The position numbers were made by a program, and so were the translations under genes. Of a DNA stretch of 17,226 nt, positions 6,983-14,787 are shown in pieces; position 1 is the first letter of the stretch, and each line of letters begins with the position of its first letter. This DNA comes from Mailhella sp. GTDB taxonomy: Bacteria; Desulfobacterota; Desulfovibrionia; Desulfovibrionales; Desulfovibrionaceae. The DNA is taken from assembly GCA_024404335.1 (NCBI GenBank), contig JAKSQA010000002.1:1-17226 (forward strand). Direction: 5' to 3'. The notes beneath the pieces are model-generated. The model saw nothing but the letters and a program-made list of their open reading frames with translations. It was not told the origin of the DNA and did not search any database.

Positions 6983-7378
6983 CCCTCCCGAATACACCGC
7001 AGTCCTATCCGGCAGCAGACAAGGCCTGCCGCCGCTGCCCAATTTCCATACGCCCGAGGCTCTGCTCCGGATCCCCGCAGGGTACGACGGCCGCGCGAGG
7101 CAGGCTTCAACAGGCTTGCCGCGCTGCCCGGTGCCCGAAAAGACCCTATGGAAAAGGCACGCCAGGCCGACAGGCTAATGGAATAGATTCCACCTATCTG
7201 CGGATTCCGACACACATACCCGCATGCCCCTTTTCCGGCGGGAGCTGCCAGACCTTCCAGTGAAGCTCATGCCCGCCGGGAACCGACCGGCGATTCCCGC
7301 AGAGAGCATTTGAGTCCGTGCGCGTTTTCTGATAGATGCGCACGGACTCTTTTTTTCGGAAGGATGGAAGCCTGCGCC
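6983..7378 (+). promoter_or_regulatory. Long structured leader before the RhtA-like exporter gene; candidate attenuator or riboswitch
   Basis: No established gene in this stretch. It holds TTTCCATA (7043-7050) pairing with TATGGAAA (7147-7154), a TGGAAT-AG-ATTCCA hairpin (7179-7192), and CCGGCGGG (7235-7242) pairing with CCCGCCGG (7272-7279). An overlapping alternative stem CGGGAA (7277-7282) / TTCCCG (7294-7299) would compete with the latter. A 29-codon open frame (7224-7313), lacking a ribosome site, stops at the base of the terminator that follows. No known riboswitch class is recognised. Confidence 0.45.
7312..7356 (+). terminator. Strong intrinsic terminator 22 bp upstream of the exporter start
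   Basis: A perfect 12-bp stem pairs GAGTCCGTGCGC (7312-7323) with 7338-7349, followed by seven T (7350-7356). The exporter ATG is at 7379 and its ribosome site at 7366-7370, leaving no room for a promoter between, so exporter transcripts must pass this hairpin. Confidence 0.9.
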
Positions 7379-8251
7379 ATGGCATCGACACCCCAGCTCC
7401 GCACCGTCTCCTTTTCCGCAGGCATACTGTTCCTGCTCTTCTCCATGATCTCCACCCAGTTCGGCTCGGCAGAGGCCAAGATCCTGATCGCCGAAGTATC
7501 GCCCCAGGCCGCCGCAGCCCTCCGCCTTGCGGCGGCGACGGCCGTGCTCTTCGCCTTCATGCGCCCCTGGCGGAACATGCCGACCCGCGATGCCGGGAAG
7601 AGCATCCTCGCCTACGGCATCACCATAGCGGCCATGAACAACTGCTACTACAAGGGGCTCACCCTCATGCCTCTCGGGCTCGTCACCGCCATCGAATTCA
7701 CCGGCCCGCTCCTCGTGGCCGCGTGCACATCCAGAGGGTTGCGCGACCTGGCCGCCGTCGGGCTGGCCGCGGCAGGCATCATCATGGTCCTGCCCCTCGG
7801 CGGAGCGGCGGAGCATGTCTCGTGGGAAGGCGTCTTCTGGTCGGTCATGGCCGCAGCAGGCTGGGCCGGCTACATCCTCTTCGGCAGGAAGGCCGCGGCC
7901 CACGGCCCCTCATCCGCAGCCTGGGGGCTGCTGGCCGCATGCGCGGCCGCCGTGCCGTGGGCGCTGGCGACCTCCCCTGAGGGCACACTTGCCGCGGCGG
8001 CATCATGGCATGTCGCGCTTCTCGCCCTCATAGTGGGTCTCACGGCCTCCGCCCTCCCCTACTGGCTCGACATGCTCGCGCTCCGGGCCGTCCCCACCGG
8101 CGTATACGGCGTGCTCATGAGCCTGGAGCCGGCGCTCGGAACGATGTTCGGGGCCCTTCTGCTGGGCGAGTGGCTCACGCTGACGCAGCATGCCGCCATC
8201 GCGGCCGTCATCGCAGCCTCGCTCCTTGTCTCAGTCGGCAGAAGGAAATGA
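7379..8251 (+). CDS. EamA-family inner-membrane exporter, RhtA-like (threonine/homoserine export type)
   Basis: 290 residues from ATG 7379, chosen because GGAAG lies 8 bp upstream; the frame is also open from further upstream, but that part is the terminator. About ten membrane helices in two EamA repeats are visible. The segments KGLTLMPLGLVTAIEFTGPL and LPYWLDMLALRAVP, then GVLMSLEPALGTMFGALLLGE, follow the RhtA pattern more than generic EamA carriers. RhtA in E. coli exports threonine and homoserine; the substrate here is inferred only. Expression is probably set by the leader hairpin. A TTGACA promoter for the next gene begins 9 bp after its stop. Confidence 0.85.
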   Translation: MASTPQLRTVSFSAGILFLLFSMISTQFGSAEAKILIAEVSPQAAAALRLAAATAVLFAFMRPWRNMPTRDAGKSILAYGITIAAMNNCYYKGLTLMPLGLVTAIEFTGPLLVAACTSRGLRDLAAVGLAAAGIIMVLPLGGAAEHVSWEGVFWSVMAAAGWAGYILFGRKAAAHGPSSAAWGLLAACAAAVPWALATSPEGTLAAAASWHVALLALIVGLTASALPYWLDMLALRAVPTGVYGVLMSLEPALGTMFGALLLGEWLTLTQHAAIAAVIAASLLVSVGRRK

Positions 8252-8260
8252 CGCTCCTCC

Positions 8261-8303
8261 TTGACAGCCCACCAAAAATACATTAGTTGAACACCTATTC
8301 AAC
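8261..8303 (+). promoter_or_regulatory. Promoter and CadC/SmtB-type operator of the ArsR gene
   Basis: A perfect -35 TTGACA (8261-8266) is followed by the inverted repeat GTTGAA-N6-TTCAAC (8286-8303), which covers the -10 area. The core TGAACA-N2-TATTCA has the form of SmtB/CadC-family operators. The -10 itself is weak (TTAGTT, 8283-8288). Confidence 0.7.
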
Positions 8304-8361
8304 AAAAAGACGGAATGGATGCTCCGCACCCGATCCGCACAAAGGCATATCGGAGATCCTC

Positions 8362-8715
8362 ATGGAATCCATTTCCTTCTGCGACTGCGACGTCATACAT
8401 GAAGGCACGGTGGAGGCGGTACGCTCCACGCTCGCAGGCCAGGACGAATACGTCCGGCTGGCCACGCTCTTCAAGCTGTTCGGCGACCCAACCCGCGTGC
8501 GCATCCTGCACGCCCTGGAACAGCACGAACTGTGCGTCTGCGACCTCGCCGCCCTGCTCGGCCTGACGAAGTCCGCAGTATCGCACCAGCTCAAGGCCCT
8601 CCGCCTCTCCAACCTGGTCAAGTTCCGCAAGGAGGCGCAGGTCGTATTCTATTCGCTGGCCGACGACCATGTGAAGGACATCCTCGACATCGGCTTCAGC
8701 CACATCAGCGAATAA
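8362..8715 (+). CDS. cadC: ArsR/SmtB-family metal-responsive repressor, CadC-like
   Basis: 117 residues from ATG 8362, preceded by GGAG. The frame is open further upstream, but that part overlaps the operator. The winged helix is about 33-95, with recognition segment LTKSAVSHQLKALRL. Cys7, Cys9, Cys58 and Cys60 (CDC and ELCVCDL) give a CadC-type thiolate site for Cd/Pb/Zn. Asp101, His103, His114 and Glu117 match the alpha5 zinc site of CadC in both identity and spacing. Metal binding should release it from DNA and switch on the downstream P-type ATPase gene. A small GC hairpin (8723-8734) followed by TTT lies after the stop. Confidence 0.92.
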   Translation: MESISFCDCDVIHEGTVEAVRSTLAGQDEYVRLATLFKLFGDPTRVRILHALEQHELCVCDLAALLGLTKSAVSHQLKALRLSNLVKFRKEAQVVFYSLADDHVKDILDIGFSHISE

Positions 8716-8750
8716 AAGACGCCCCCGAACGGGGTTTCCGTACCCTATTG

Positions 8751-8796
8751 TTGCATTATTGCTCAACTGTAACCATGTAATTGCGTATTTGCTCAA
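8751..8796 (+). promoter_or_regulatory. Pair of 16-bp operator-like repeats upstream of the metal ATPase
   Basis: The 16-bp element at 8751-8766 (TTGCATTATTGCTCAA) recurs at 8781-8796 with 13 of 16 bases the same, exactly 30 bp apart. Read in reverse complement, each shares 11 of 16 bases with the operator core at 8287-8302. A possible promoter is TTGCAT (8751) with TGTAAT (8776). The ATPase gene may therefore have its own CadC-controlled start. Confidence 0.5.
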
Positions 8797-8812
8797 TAAC
8801 AGCGAGTTCATC

Positions 8813-11548
8813 ATGAAAAGATCCTATCTCCTGCAGGGGCTCGACTGCCCCCACTGCTCGGCCCTTATCGAAAGGGAAGTCTCCGACCTTCCCGAAGTCC
8901 GCTCGGTGCGCTTCACGCCCGCATCCCACATCCTCGAACTGGATGCCGATGAGGATGACGGATCCCTCACCGGAAAAATCGAACGGATCGTGCATGCGCA
9001 TGAGAAGGACGTATCCGTCACCGAGCTTCCGGCCTCCAGATCCTGCGGATGCGGACACGACCATGAAGATGCACTGCCGGCGCACGGCACCTCATGCGGA
9101 TGCCGACCGACGCGCGACGATACGCCTCCCCTCCTCAGGCCTCTCCATACCGTCAGGACCTCCTCTGCATCTGCGGCCGATGCCACGGATAGGAAAGCCC
9201 CCTCCGCCGAGGCCGTCACCTGCCCCAACTGCTCCGCGCTCATCGAACGCGAGACGGCGGCGCTCGACGGCGTGGAATCCGCATCCCTCAGCCTCGTCAG
9301 ACAGCAGATCATCATCACCATGCGCCCGGAAACGGCCGCATCCATGCTCAGGTCACTTGCGGACATCGTCCACTCACACGAGCCCGACGTCGAGGTGACG
9401 GAAACGGCGTCCGCCGGGAATCCCGGAACCGTCACCCGCACCTATCTGCTCAAGGGACTCACCTGCCCCAACTGCTCCGCCCTCATCGAACGCGAGACGG
9501 CAGCGCTCGACGGCGTGGAATCCGCATCCCTCAGCCTCGTCCGACAGCAGATCATCATCACCATGCGCCCGGAAACGGCCGCATCCATGCTCAGGACGCT
9601 TGCGGACATCGTCCACTCACACGAGCCCGACGTCGAAGTGACGGAAACGGCGTCCGCATCCCGGCCCGCGACGGAAAACGACGATTTGGAAAAGGAACGC
9701 TCCGCCGACAGAAGAAAGACCCTGCGCTTCGCGTCCGGCGCCGGCCTGTTCGCCCTGGCTATGCTCCTCGGCTGGACCGGCGGAATCGACGCAGATGTCC
9801 GGCTCGGGATGCTCGCCGCGGCCTACATCATCCTCGGCATCGACGTCGTCGGGCGCGCCCTGCGCAATATCGGACGCGGACGGATCTTCGATGAGAACTT
9901 CCTCATGTCCATCTCCACGATAGGAGCCTTCGGCATCGGCGAATATCCCGAGGCAGTGGCCGTCATGCTTTTCTACCAGATCGGCGAGTTCTTCCAGTCC
10001 CTCGCCGTCCGCCGCTCCCGCCGCTCCATCGCGTCGCTCATGGACATACGGCCAGACTCGGCCGCTGTGATGCGAGACGGAAGCCTCATTTCCGTCTCGC
10101 CGGAAAGCGTGTGCCCCGGAGAAAGCATCGTCGTGCGCCCGGGCGAGAAGGTGCCGCTTGACGGCGTGGTCACGGAAGGCTCCTCCATGATGGACACCCG
10201 CGCGCTCACCGGCGAATCCGTCCCGCGACGAGCATCATGCGGCGACACCGTCCTCTCCGGGTGCATTGCCGTCGACGGCATGCTTGAGATCCGCGTCACC
10301 AGGCCCTTCGCAGAATCCACCGCATCACGCGTACTCGACCTCGTGGAGAACGCCGCATCACGCAAGGCCCCTGCGGAAAACTTCATCACCTCGTTCGCAC
10401 GCTGGTATACCCCTGCCGTGGTCATCGCAGCAGCCATGCTCGCCGTCATACCGCCGCTTTTCCTTGGCGGCGCATGGAAGGAATGGCTTGAGCGCTGCTT
10501 CATCTTCCTGGTCATCTCGTGCCCCTGCGCCCTGGTCATCTCCATCCCCCTGACGATCTTCGGGGGCATAGGCGCCGCATCCAGACGCGGCGTGCTCGTC
10601 AAGGGCGGCAACTACCTCGAGGCCCTCAACCACATCTCCACCATCGTCTTCGACAAAACGGGAACCCTCACGAAGGGCACCTTCGAAGTCGTCGCCATCG
10701 CTCCCGCTCCGGGCTATACGGAGGACGGCGTACTTTCCCTGGCCGCCGGCGCCGAACGCTTCTCCACCCATCCCATAGCCCAATCCATTCTCCGTGCAGC
10801 GGAAGGGAAGATTCCGCAGCACGTGTCCGAGGCATCCGAAACGGCGGGGCGGGGTGTACGCGCCTCGGTGGACGGGCATGCCGTCATCGCAGGCAATGAG
10901 AAGATGATGCTCGATGCGGGCATCACCCCCTCCGCGCACACCGGTATCGGATCACATGTCCATGTGGCGGCCGACGGCATATACGCGGGCTGCATCGTCA
11001 TCGCCGACGAGCCCAAGGCTGACAGCGCCGCCGCCCTCTCGGCCCTCAGAGCGGCCGGAGTGGAGCGCACCATCATGCTTACGGGAGACGAGGCCGCAAT
11101 CGGCGAGGCAGTCGCAGAGGAGCTCGGCATCGACGAATGCCATGCGGAGCTTCTTCCCGACCGGAAGGTGGAAATCCTCGAGGAACTCGACCGTTCGAAA
11201 AAGCCCGGCTCGAAGCTCGTCTTCGTAGGTGACGGAATCAATGACGCCCCCGTCCTTGCCCGCGCCGACATCGGCATCGCCATGGGAGCCCTCGGTTCCG
11301 ATGCCGCAATCGAAGCCGCAGACATCGTGCTCATGACCGACGAGCCTTCCCGCATTGCGGAAGCCGTCCGCATCGCAAAGGCGACCCGTGCGATAGTCGT
11401 GCAGAACATCGTCTTCGCCCTCGGCGTGAAATTCTCCTTCCTGGCCCTCGGAGCATTGGGAATCGCCGGCATGTGGGCCGCAGTATTCGGCGACGTAGGC
11501 GTCATGGTGCTGGCCGTGCTCAACGCCATGCGCATACAGAAGAAATGA
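8813..11548 (+). CDS. cadA: Zn/Cd/Pb-exporting P1B-type ATPase with three N-terminal HMA domains
   Basis: 911 residues from ATG 8813; the upstream in-frame TTG lies in the operator region and is unlikely. Order: HMA1 (about 1-67, CPHC), a Cys/His-rich linker (CGCGHDHED, then SCGC), HMA2 (about 135-201, CPNC), HMA3 (about 210-281, CPNC), then the ATPase core. Core motifs are TGES (466-469), the CPC metal site in membrane helix 6 (570-572), DKTGT with phospho-Asp614, a THP motif, and GDGINDAP from 806. The last helix has the conserved Asp in FGDVGVMVLAVLNAMR, typical of Zn/Cd/Pb (ZntA/CadA) pumps rather than Cu pumps. HMA2 and HMA3 are almost identical. It sits in the inner membrane downstream of its likely repressor. 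Confidence 0.95.
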   Translation: MKRSYLLQGLDCPHCSALIEREVSDLPEVRSVRFTPASHILELDADEDDGSLTGKIERIVHAHEKDVSVTELPASRSCGCGHDHEDALPAHGTSCGCRPTRDDTPPLLRPLHTVRTSSASAADATDRKAPSAEAVTCPNCSALIERETAALDGVESASLSLVRQQIIITMRPETAASMLRSLADIVHSHEPDVEVTETASAGNPGTVTRTYLLKGLTCPNCSALIERETAALDGVESASLSLVRQQIIITMRPETAASMLRTLADIVHSHEPDVEVTETASASRPATENDDLEKERSADRRKTLRFASGAGLFALAMLLGWTGGIDADVRLGMLAAAYIILGIDVVGRALRNIGRGRIFDENFLMSISTIGAFGIGEYPEAVAVMLFYQIGEFFQSLAVRRSRRSIASLMDIRPDSAAVMRDGSLISVSPESVCPGESIVVRPGEKVPLDGVVTEGSSMMDTRALTGESVPRRASCGDTVLSGCIAVDGMLEIRVTRPFAESTASRVLDLVENAASRKAPAENFITSFARWYTPAVVIAAAMLAVIPPLFLGGAWKEWLERCFIFLVISCPCALVISIPLTIFGGIGAASRRGVLVKGGNYLEALNHISTIVFDKTGTLTKGTFEVVAIAPAPGYTEDGVLSLAAGAERFSTHPIAQSILRAAEGKIPQHVSEASETAGRGVRASVDGHAVIAGNEKMMLDAGITPSAHTGIGSHVHVAADGIYAGCIVIADEPKADSAAALSALRAAGVERTIMLTGDEAAIGEAVAEELGIDECHAELLPDRKVEILEELDRSKKPGSKLVFVGDGINDAPVLARADIGIAMGALGSDAAIEAADIVLMTDEPSRIAEAVRIAKATRAIVVQNIVFALGVKFSFLALGALGIAGMWAAVFGDVGVMVLAVLNAMRIQKK
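9216..9657 (+). repeat. Tandem duplication of one HMA domain inside the ATPase gene (243-bp period)
   Basis: 9216-9414 and 9459-9657 are 199-bp copies with six base differences (about 97% identity) at an offset of exactly 243 bp, 81 codons. Only one of these differences changes the protein (Ser to Thr). The 5' 44 bp of the period are not conserved, so HMA2 has lost its first strand (TYLLKGL in HMA3). Confidence 0.95.
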
Positions 11549-11661
11549 CGCCTGTCCTCCCGGCGGCGCCGTTTTCCTGGTTCGTCAAACGACGCCCCGG
11601 AAGCCCATCCACACGTCCGGACATGCGGAAGCACAATGGCCAGGAAACGCAGTCCCCATCC

Positions 11662-11718
11662 TTGAAAAAAAAGTTTTCCTCCTGTATTCTTTCGGCAAAA
11701 TCCTTTTCCGAAAAGGAT
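11662..11718 (+). promoter_or_regulatory. Promoter and 5' hairpin upstream of the TMEM43-family gene
   Basis: TTGAAA (11662-11667) and TATTCT (11685-11690) are 17 bp apart. A hairpin ATCCTTTT-CCG-AAAAGGAT (11700-11718) lies just after the expected transcription start. The 295-bp gap after the ATPase gene holds no gene. The promoter suggests the next gene is not simply co-transcribed with the metal pump. Confidence 0.5.
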
Positions 11719-11843
11719 CTGCTCTCTTTCCATGACGAGGCCCGGCGGCTCCATCCGTGAAGTCCGGCGGCAGCATCATCACGATCCGCGAAGCGCTTGT
11801 TTCAACGCTTCCCTAACACTCAAGCCACAGCACGGAAAAGACC

Positions 11844-12839
11844 ATGAACAAGATGATCGCAGGCGCCTGCCTTATCGCCGCAGGCGCAGGCATAATAGGA
11901 TGGAACGAGACCCGCACCGCCGCCACACAGGATGCCATCGCCGAAATGGCGGCCGCGACTGTGGAGCTGAGAGCCGTCTCCCCTGTGAACGCGGCGTTCG
12001 ACGGCAAGACCGTGCATGCCTCCGGCATGGTGACGCTTTCCGAACCGTTCGTCGACCCCGACTTCGGCGTATCCGCCAACGCCGTCTCCCTCACCAGGAA
12101 CGTCCAGTTCTACCTGTGGCGTGAGAAGTCCGAAAGCCGCACCAGAAAAGGCGTCGACGGCAAGGACGAGCATTACACGACCTATTCATACGACAGGTCC
12201 TGGGGCCCCGACTACGTCGATTCCTCCACCTTCCACGAGGCTTCCGCCCGGAATTCCCGCGCGAACCGCAAACTGCTGGAAAAGCCCCGCGAAGCCACTG
12301 TGTACAGCAGCAGGGCCATGCTCGGCGCCTATGCCCTGCCCGCCTCCATGCTGAAGAGCATGTCCGGAGCCAAACAGTCGGCCCTTTCCATGGATGAGAA
12401 CGCAAAGATCAGGATGGCATCCCTCATGGCCGACACCCACTCCGGCTGGGTCCGACATATCCTGGGCTATCCTCTTTCGGCCGCCACTTCCGACGTCGCC
12501 GAATATGCCGCTCAGCGTCTCATCCATCTCCAGGGCAACGTCCTTTACTTCGGCCTCGACCCCAGCCACCCTGCGATCGGCGACGTCCGCGTGACGTATA
12601 CCGCCGTGGCCCCTTCTGAAATCAGCCTCATCGCCACGGTATCAGGAAGCAGCCTCAAGCCTTTCGTTTCCTCCAAAGGAAAAACCGTGACGGCCGTCTC
12701 CTCCGGCAGCAAGAGCAAGGAGGAGCTGTGCGGCGCCAGGGAACAGGGCAACAGGACCACCGCGTGGATCCTGCGGGCGCTCGGCGCTCTGTGCGCCGCA
12801 TGCGGCATCGGCGTGATCACGCGGAAGAAGGCTGCGTAG
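11844..12839 (+). CDS. TMEM43 (LUMA) family membrane protein
   Basis: 331 residues. An N-terminal membrane segment (3-20) runs into GWNETRT, the usual TMEM43 start. The family pattern follows: GKTVHASGMV (54-63), FGVSANAVSLTRNVQFYLW and TTYSYDRSWG. The segment GDVRVTYTAVAPSEISLIA precedes a second membrane helix (about 309-326, ILRALGALCAACGIGVI). Known relatives have several C-terminal helices and about 400 residues, so this version is short, with a single C-terminal helix. The large loop should lie on one side of the membrane. Function in bacteria is not established; I do not assign one. It follows the metal exporter but seems to have its own promoter. GGAAA precedes ATG 11844. Confidence 0.75.
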   Translation: MNKMIAGACLIAAGAGIIGWNETRTAATQDAIAEMAAATVELRAVSPVNAAFDGKTVHASGMVTLSEPFVDPDFGVSANAVSLTRNVQFYLWREKSESRTRKGVDGKDEHYTTYSYDRSWGPDYVDSSTFHEASARNSRANRKLLEKPREATVYSSRAMLGAYALPASMLKSMSGAKQSALSMDENAKIRMASLMADTHSGWVRHILGYPLSAATSDVAEYAAQRLIHLQGNVLYFGLDPSHPAIGDVRVTYTAVAPSEISLIATVSGSSLKPFVSSKGKTVTAVSSGSKSKEELCGAREQGNRTTAWILRALGALCAACGIGVITRKKAA

Positions 12840-12875
12840 CACCGCTCCGCCGGGCTTGAGCAGCGGCATCACATG

Positions 12876-12909
12876 AAAGCGCAGCTGAAGATGATTCAGC
12901 TGCGCTTTT
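12876..12909 (+). terminator. Terminator after the TMEM43-family gene
   Basis: A perfect 14-bp stem (12876-12889 with 12895-12908) closes a 5-nt loop, followed by a short T-run (12906-12909). It starts 36 bp after the stop codon. Confidence 0.85.
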
Positions 12910-12919
12910 CTATGTATGA

Positions 12920-12963
12920 CTTCAAAGACAAAAGGGCTCCGCGGAGCCCTTTTGTCTTTGAAG
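12920..12963. repeat. Perfect 44-bp palindrome, probably a displaced bidirectional terminator
   Basis: Each base of 12920-12941 pairs with 12942-12963, with GGGCTCC/GGAGCCC at the core flanked by CAAAA/TTTTG. The A/T flanks fit a terminator usable in both directions. It lies only 11 bp after the previous terminator and directly before the recD2 remnant. Confidence 0.85.
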
Positions 12964-12965
12964 GA

Positions 12966-13460
12966 AATTATCTTCGGAGCAGCCATGCCGACGCTCTGCA
13001 GGCGGCACTCAATCCGGACGGCATCGAGGCCCTGCATGGGGGAAAGAGGTTCCGGATAGGCGACAAGGTCATCCAGCGACGCAACAACTACATGAAAAAC
13101 GTGTTCAACGGTGCTGCGGGAACCGTGACGGCTATCCGTCGGGAAAGCAGTTCCGTACATGTCTCCATAGATGGAAGGGAAGTCATCTATGACTATTCCG
13201 AGCTTGATGAGCTTTCTCCCGCCTACGCCATATCTATACACAAATCCCAGGGCGCAGAGTACCCCGCTGTCATCATTCCGCTGCTTCCCGAGCATAAGTC
13301 CATGCTGCAGCGGAATCTGCTCTATACGGCCATCACAAGAGGAAAGAAGCTTGTTGTGCTGGTCGGTTCACTGCAGGCCGTTGCCCAGTCGGTCAATAAC
13401 GGCAAGTCGGTCCATCGCCATGGACGGCTGAAAGAGCGTATCAGACAGTACGCAGAATAA
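12966..13460 (+). pseudogene. recD2: 3' remnant of a RecD2-type DNA helicase gene
   Basis: The frame encodes only the last 160 or so residues of a RecD2 helicase. The visible blocks are LQAALNPDG, then GKRFRIGDKVIQRRNNY and VFNGAAGTVTAI (the SH3-like insert), motif V AYAISIHKSQGAEYPAVI, and motif VI LLYTAITRGKKLVVLVG. Intact RecD2 proteins have about 700 or more residues; Walker A and B are missing. The frame stays open upstream through two hairpins to 12873, but that part is terminator sequence and reads open by chance. There is no ribosome site or start codon where homology begins, so this is likely a remnant left by deletion or rearrangement. Confidence 0.85.
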
Positions 13461-13461
13461 C

Positions 13462-13514
13462 AGAAGGCCCGGGAAGAACCCGGGCCTTCTTCGGCAGGCG
13501 GCCCGAAGGCCGCC
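13462..13514. terminator. Double hairpin terminator between recD2 remnant and oadB
   Basis: The first stem has 12 bp (13462-13473 with 13479-13490, AGAAGGCCCGGG type) and a 5-nt loop. The second has 7 bp (GGCGGCC 13497-13503 with 13508-13514) and a CGAA loop. They separate two convergent genes and may serve both strands; T-runs are short. Confidence 0.75.
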
Positions 13515-13531
13515 CGTATTCTGAACAGTGA

Positions 13532-14779
13532 CTACCTGCAGAGAGCCAGGAGCACGCCTGCGGCAACGGCGGAGCCGATGACGCCTGCGACGTTCGGGCC
13601 CATGGCATGCATGAGCAGGAAGTTGGCGGGGTTCTCTTCCATGCCGACCTTGTTGGCCACGCGGGCGGCCATGGGAACGGCCGACACGCCGGCAGCGCCG
13701 ATGAGCGGGTTGATGGGTTCCTTGAGGAACTTGTTCATCAGCTTGGCGAGCAGCACGCCGCCGCCGGTACCCACGCAGAAGGCGAAGAGGCCGAGGGCGA
13801 GGATGCCGAGGGTCTGCACGGTGAGGAACTTCTCAGCGGCGAGCTTGGAGCCGACGGAGAGGCCGAGCATGATGGTGACGATGTTGATGAGGGCGTTCTG
13901 CATGGTGTCGGAGAGGCGGTTGACCACGCCGCATTCCTTGCAGAGGTTGCCGAACATCAGGGCGCCCATCAGAGGCGCGGCGGAGGGCAGGAGCAGCGCG
14001 CAGAGCAGCAGCACGATGACGGGGAAGCAGATCTTCTCCATCTTGGAGACGTTGCGGAGCTGCTTCATGCTGATCTTGCGTTCTTCCTTGGTGGTGAGGA
14101 AGCGCATGATCGGGGGCTGGATGATCGGCACGCGGGCCATGTAGCTGTAGGCGGCAACGGCGCTGGAGCCGAGCCGGCCGGGCGACAGGCGGGACGACAG
14201 GAAGATGGCGGTCGGGCCGTCGGCGCCGCCGATGATGCCGATGGAGGCTGCGTCCTTAATGGTGAAGTCGATGCCGGGCACGAACATCGAGAGCAGGCAG
14301 GCGCCGAGCAGGGCCATGAAGATGCCGAGCTGGGCCGCGCCGCCCAGAAGTGCGGTGCGGGGGTTAGCGAGCATCGGACCGAAGTCGGTCATGGCGCCCA
14401 CACCCATGAAGATGATGATGGGGAACAGGCCGGTTTCGATGCCGAACAGATAGATGATGTTGAGGAAGCCGCCGGCTTCGGAGATGCCGGCAAGCGGGAT
14501 GTTGGAAAGCAGGCCGCCGAAGCCGATGGGCAGAAGCAGCAGGGGCTCGTAGCCGCGGCCGAGGGCGGGGGAGATGAGCACGATGCCCACGCCGATCATG
14601 ATGAGCGTGCCGAGGCCTCCGGGCAGGGTGAGGCCGTAGAGGCCGGTGGAGCGGCCGAGCTCGACCAGCGTGTCATTCAGCGACATTGCGGCCTGGCTGA
14701 CGCCGGGGAATGCGGCCAGGATGGCGACCGCAAGCACCAGGCAGGCAGCCCACATGGATTTCGAAGATTCAAACTTCAT
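13532..14779 (-). CDS. oadB: Oxaloacetate decarboxylase sodium pump, beta subunit
   Basis: 415 residues from ATG 14779, preceded by GAGG that overlaps the oadA stop codon (14788-14790); an upstream in-frame start at 14791 is less likely. A hydrophobic N-terminal segment (9-30) is followed by many membrane helices. Conserved blocks are [24 protein letters not shown] with Asp187 (equivalent to the key Na+/proton Asp of the family) and [20 protein letters not shown]. The C-terminal [18 protein letters not shown] also matches the family. It decarboxylates the carboxybiotin carried by OadA and exports Na+. The order oadG-oadA-oadB marks a complete pump. Related methylmalonyl-CoA or glutaconyl-CoA decarboxylase beta subunits are alternatives, less likely because OadA is present. 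Confidence 0.93.
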   Translation of the reverse strand: MKFESSKSMWAACLVLAVAILAAFPGVSQAAMSLNDTLVELGRSTGLYGLTLPGGLGTLIMIGVGIVLISPALGRGYEPLLLLPIGFGGLLSNIPLAGISEAGGFLNIIYLFGIETGLFPIIIFMGVGAMTDFGPMLANPRTALLGGAAQLGIFMALLGACLLSMFVPGIDFTIKDAASIGIIGGADGPTAIFLSSRLSPGRLGSSAVAAYSYMARVPIIQPPIMRFLTTKEERKISMKQLRNVSKMEKICFPVIVLLLCALLLPSAAPLMGALMFGNLCKECGVVNRLSDTMQNALINIVTIMLGLSVGSKLAAEKFLTVQTLGILALGLFAFCVGTGGGVLLAKLMNKFLKEPINPLIGAAGVSAVPMAARVANKVGMEENPANFLLMHAMGPNVAGVIGSAVAAGVLLALCR

Positions 14780-14787
14780 GCTGCACC

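Noticed and set aside
7040..7200. Known riboswitch (cobalamin, TPP, glycine, c-di-GMP) in the exporter leader
   Set aside because: I compared by eye with the conserved cores I know on both strands; partial look-alikes such as paired GGC/GCC arms lack the required conserved blocks.
12873..12965. Start of the recD2-like frame at ATG 12873
   Set aside because: This part runs through two perfect hairpins; the residues do not match RecD2, so the open frame is by chance.
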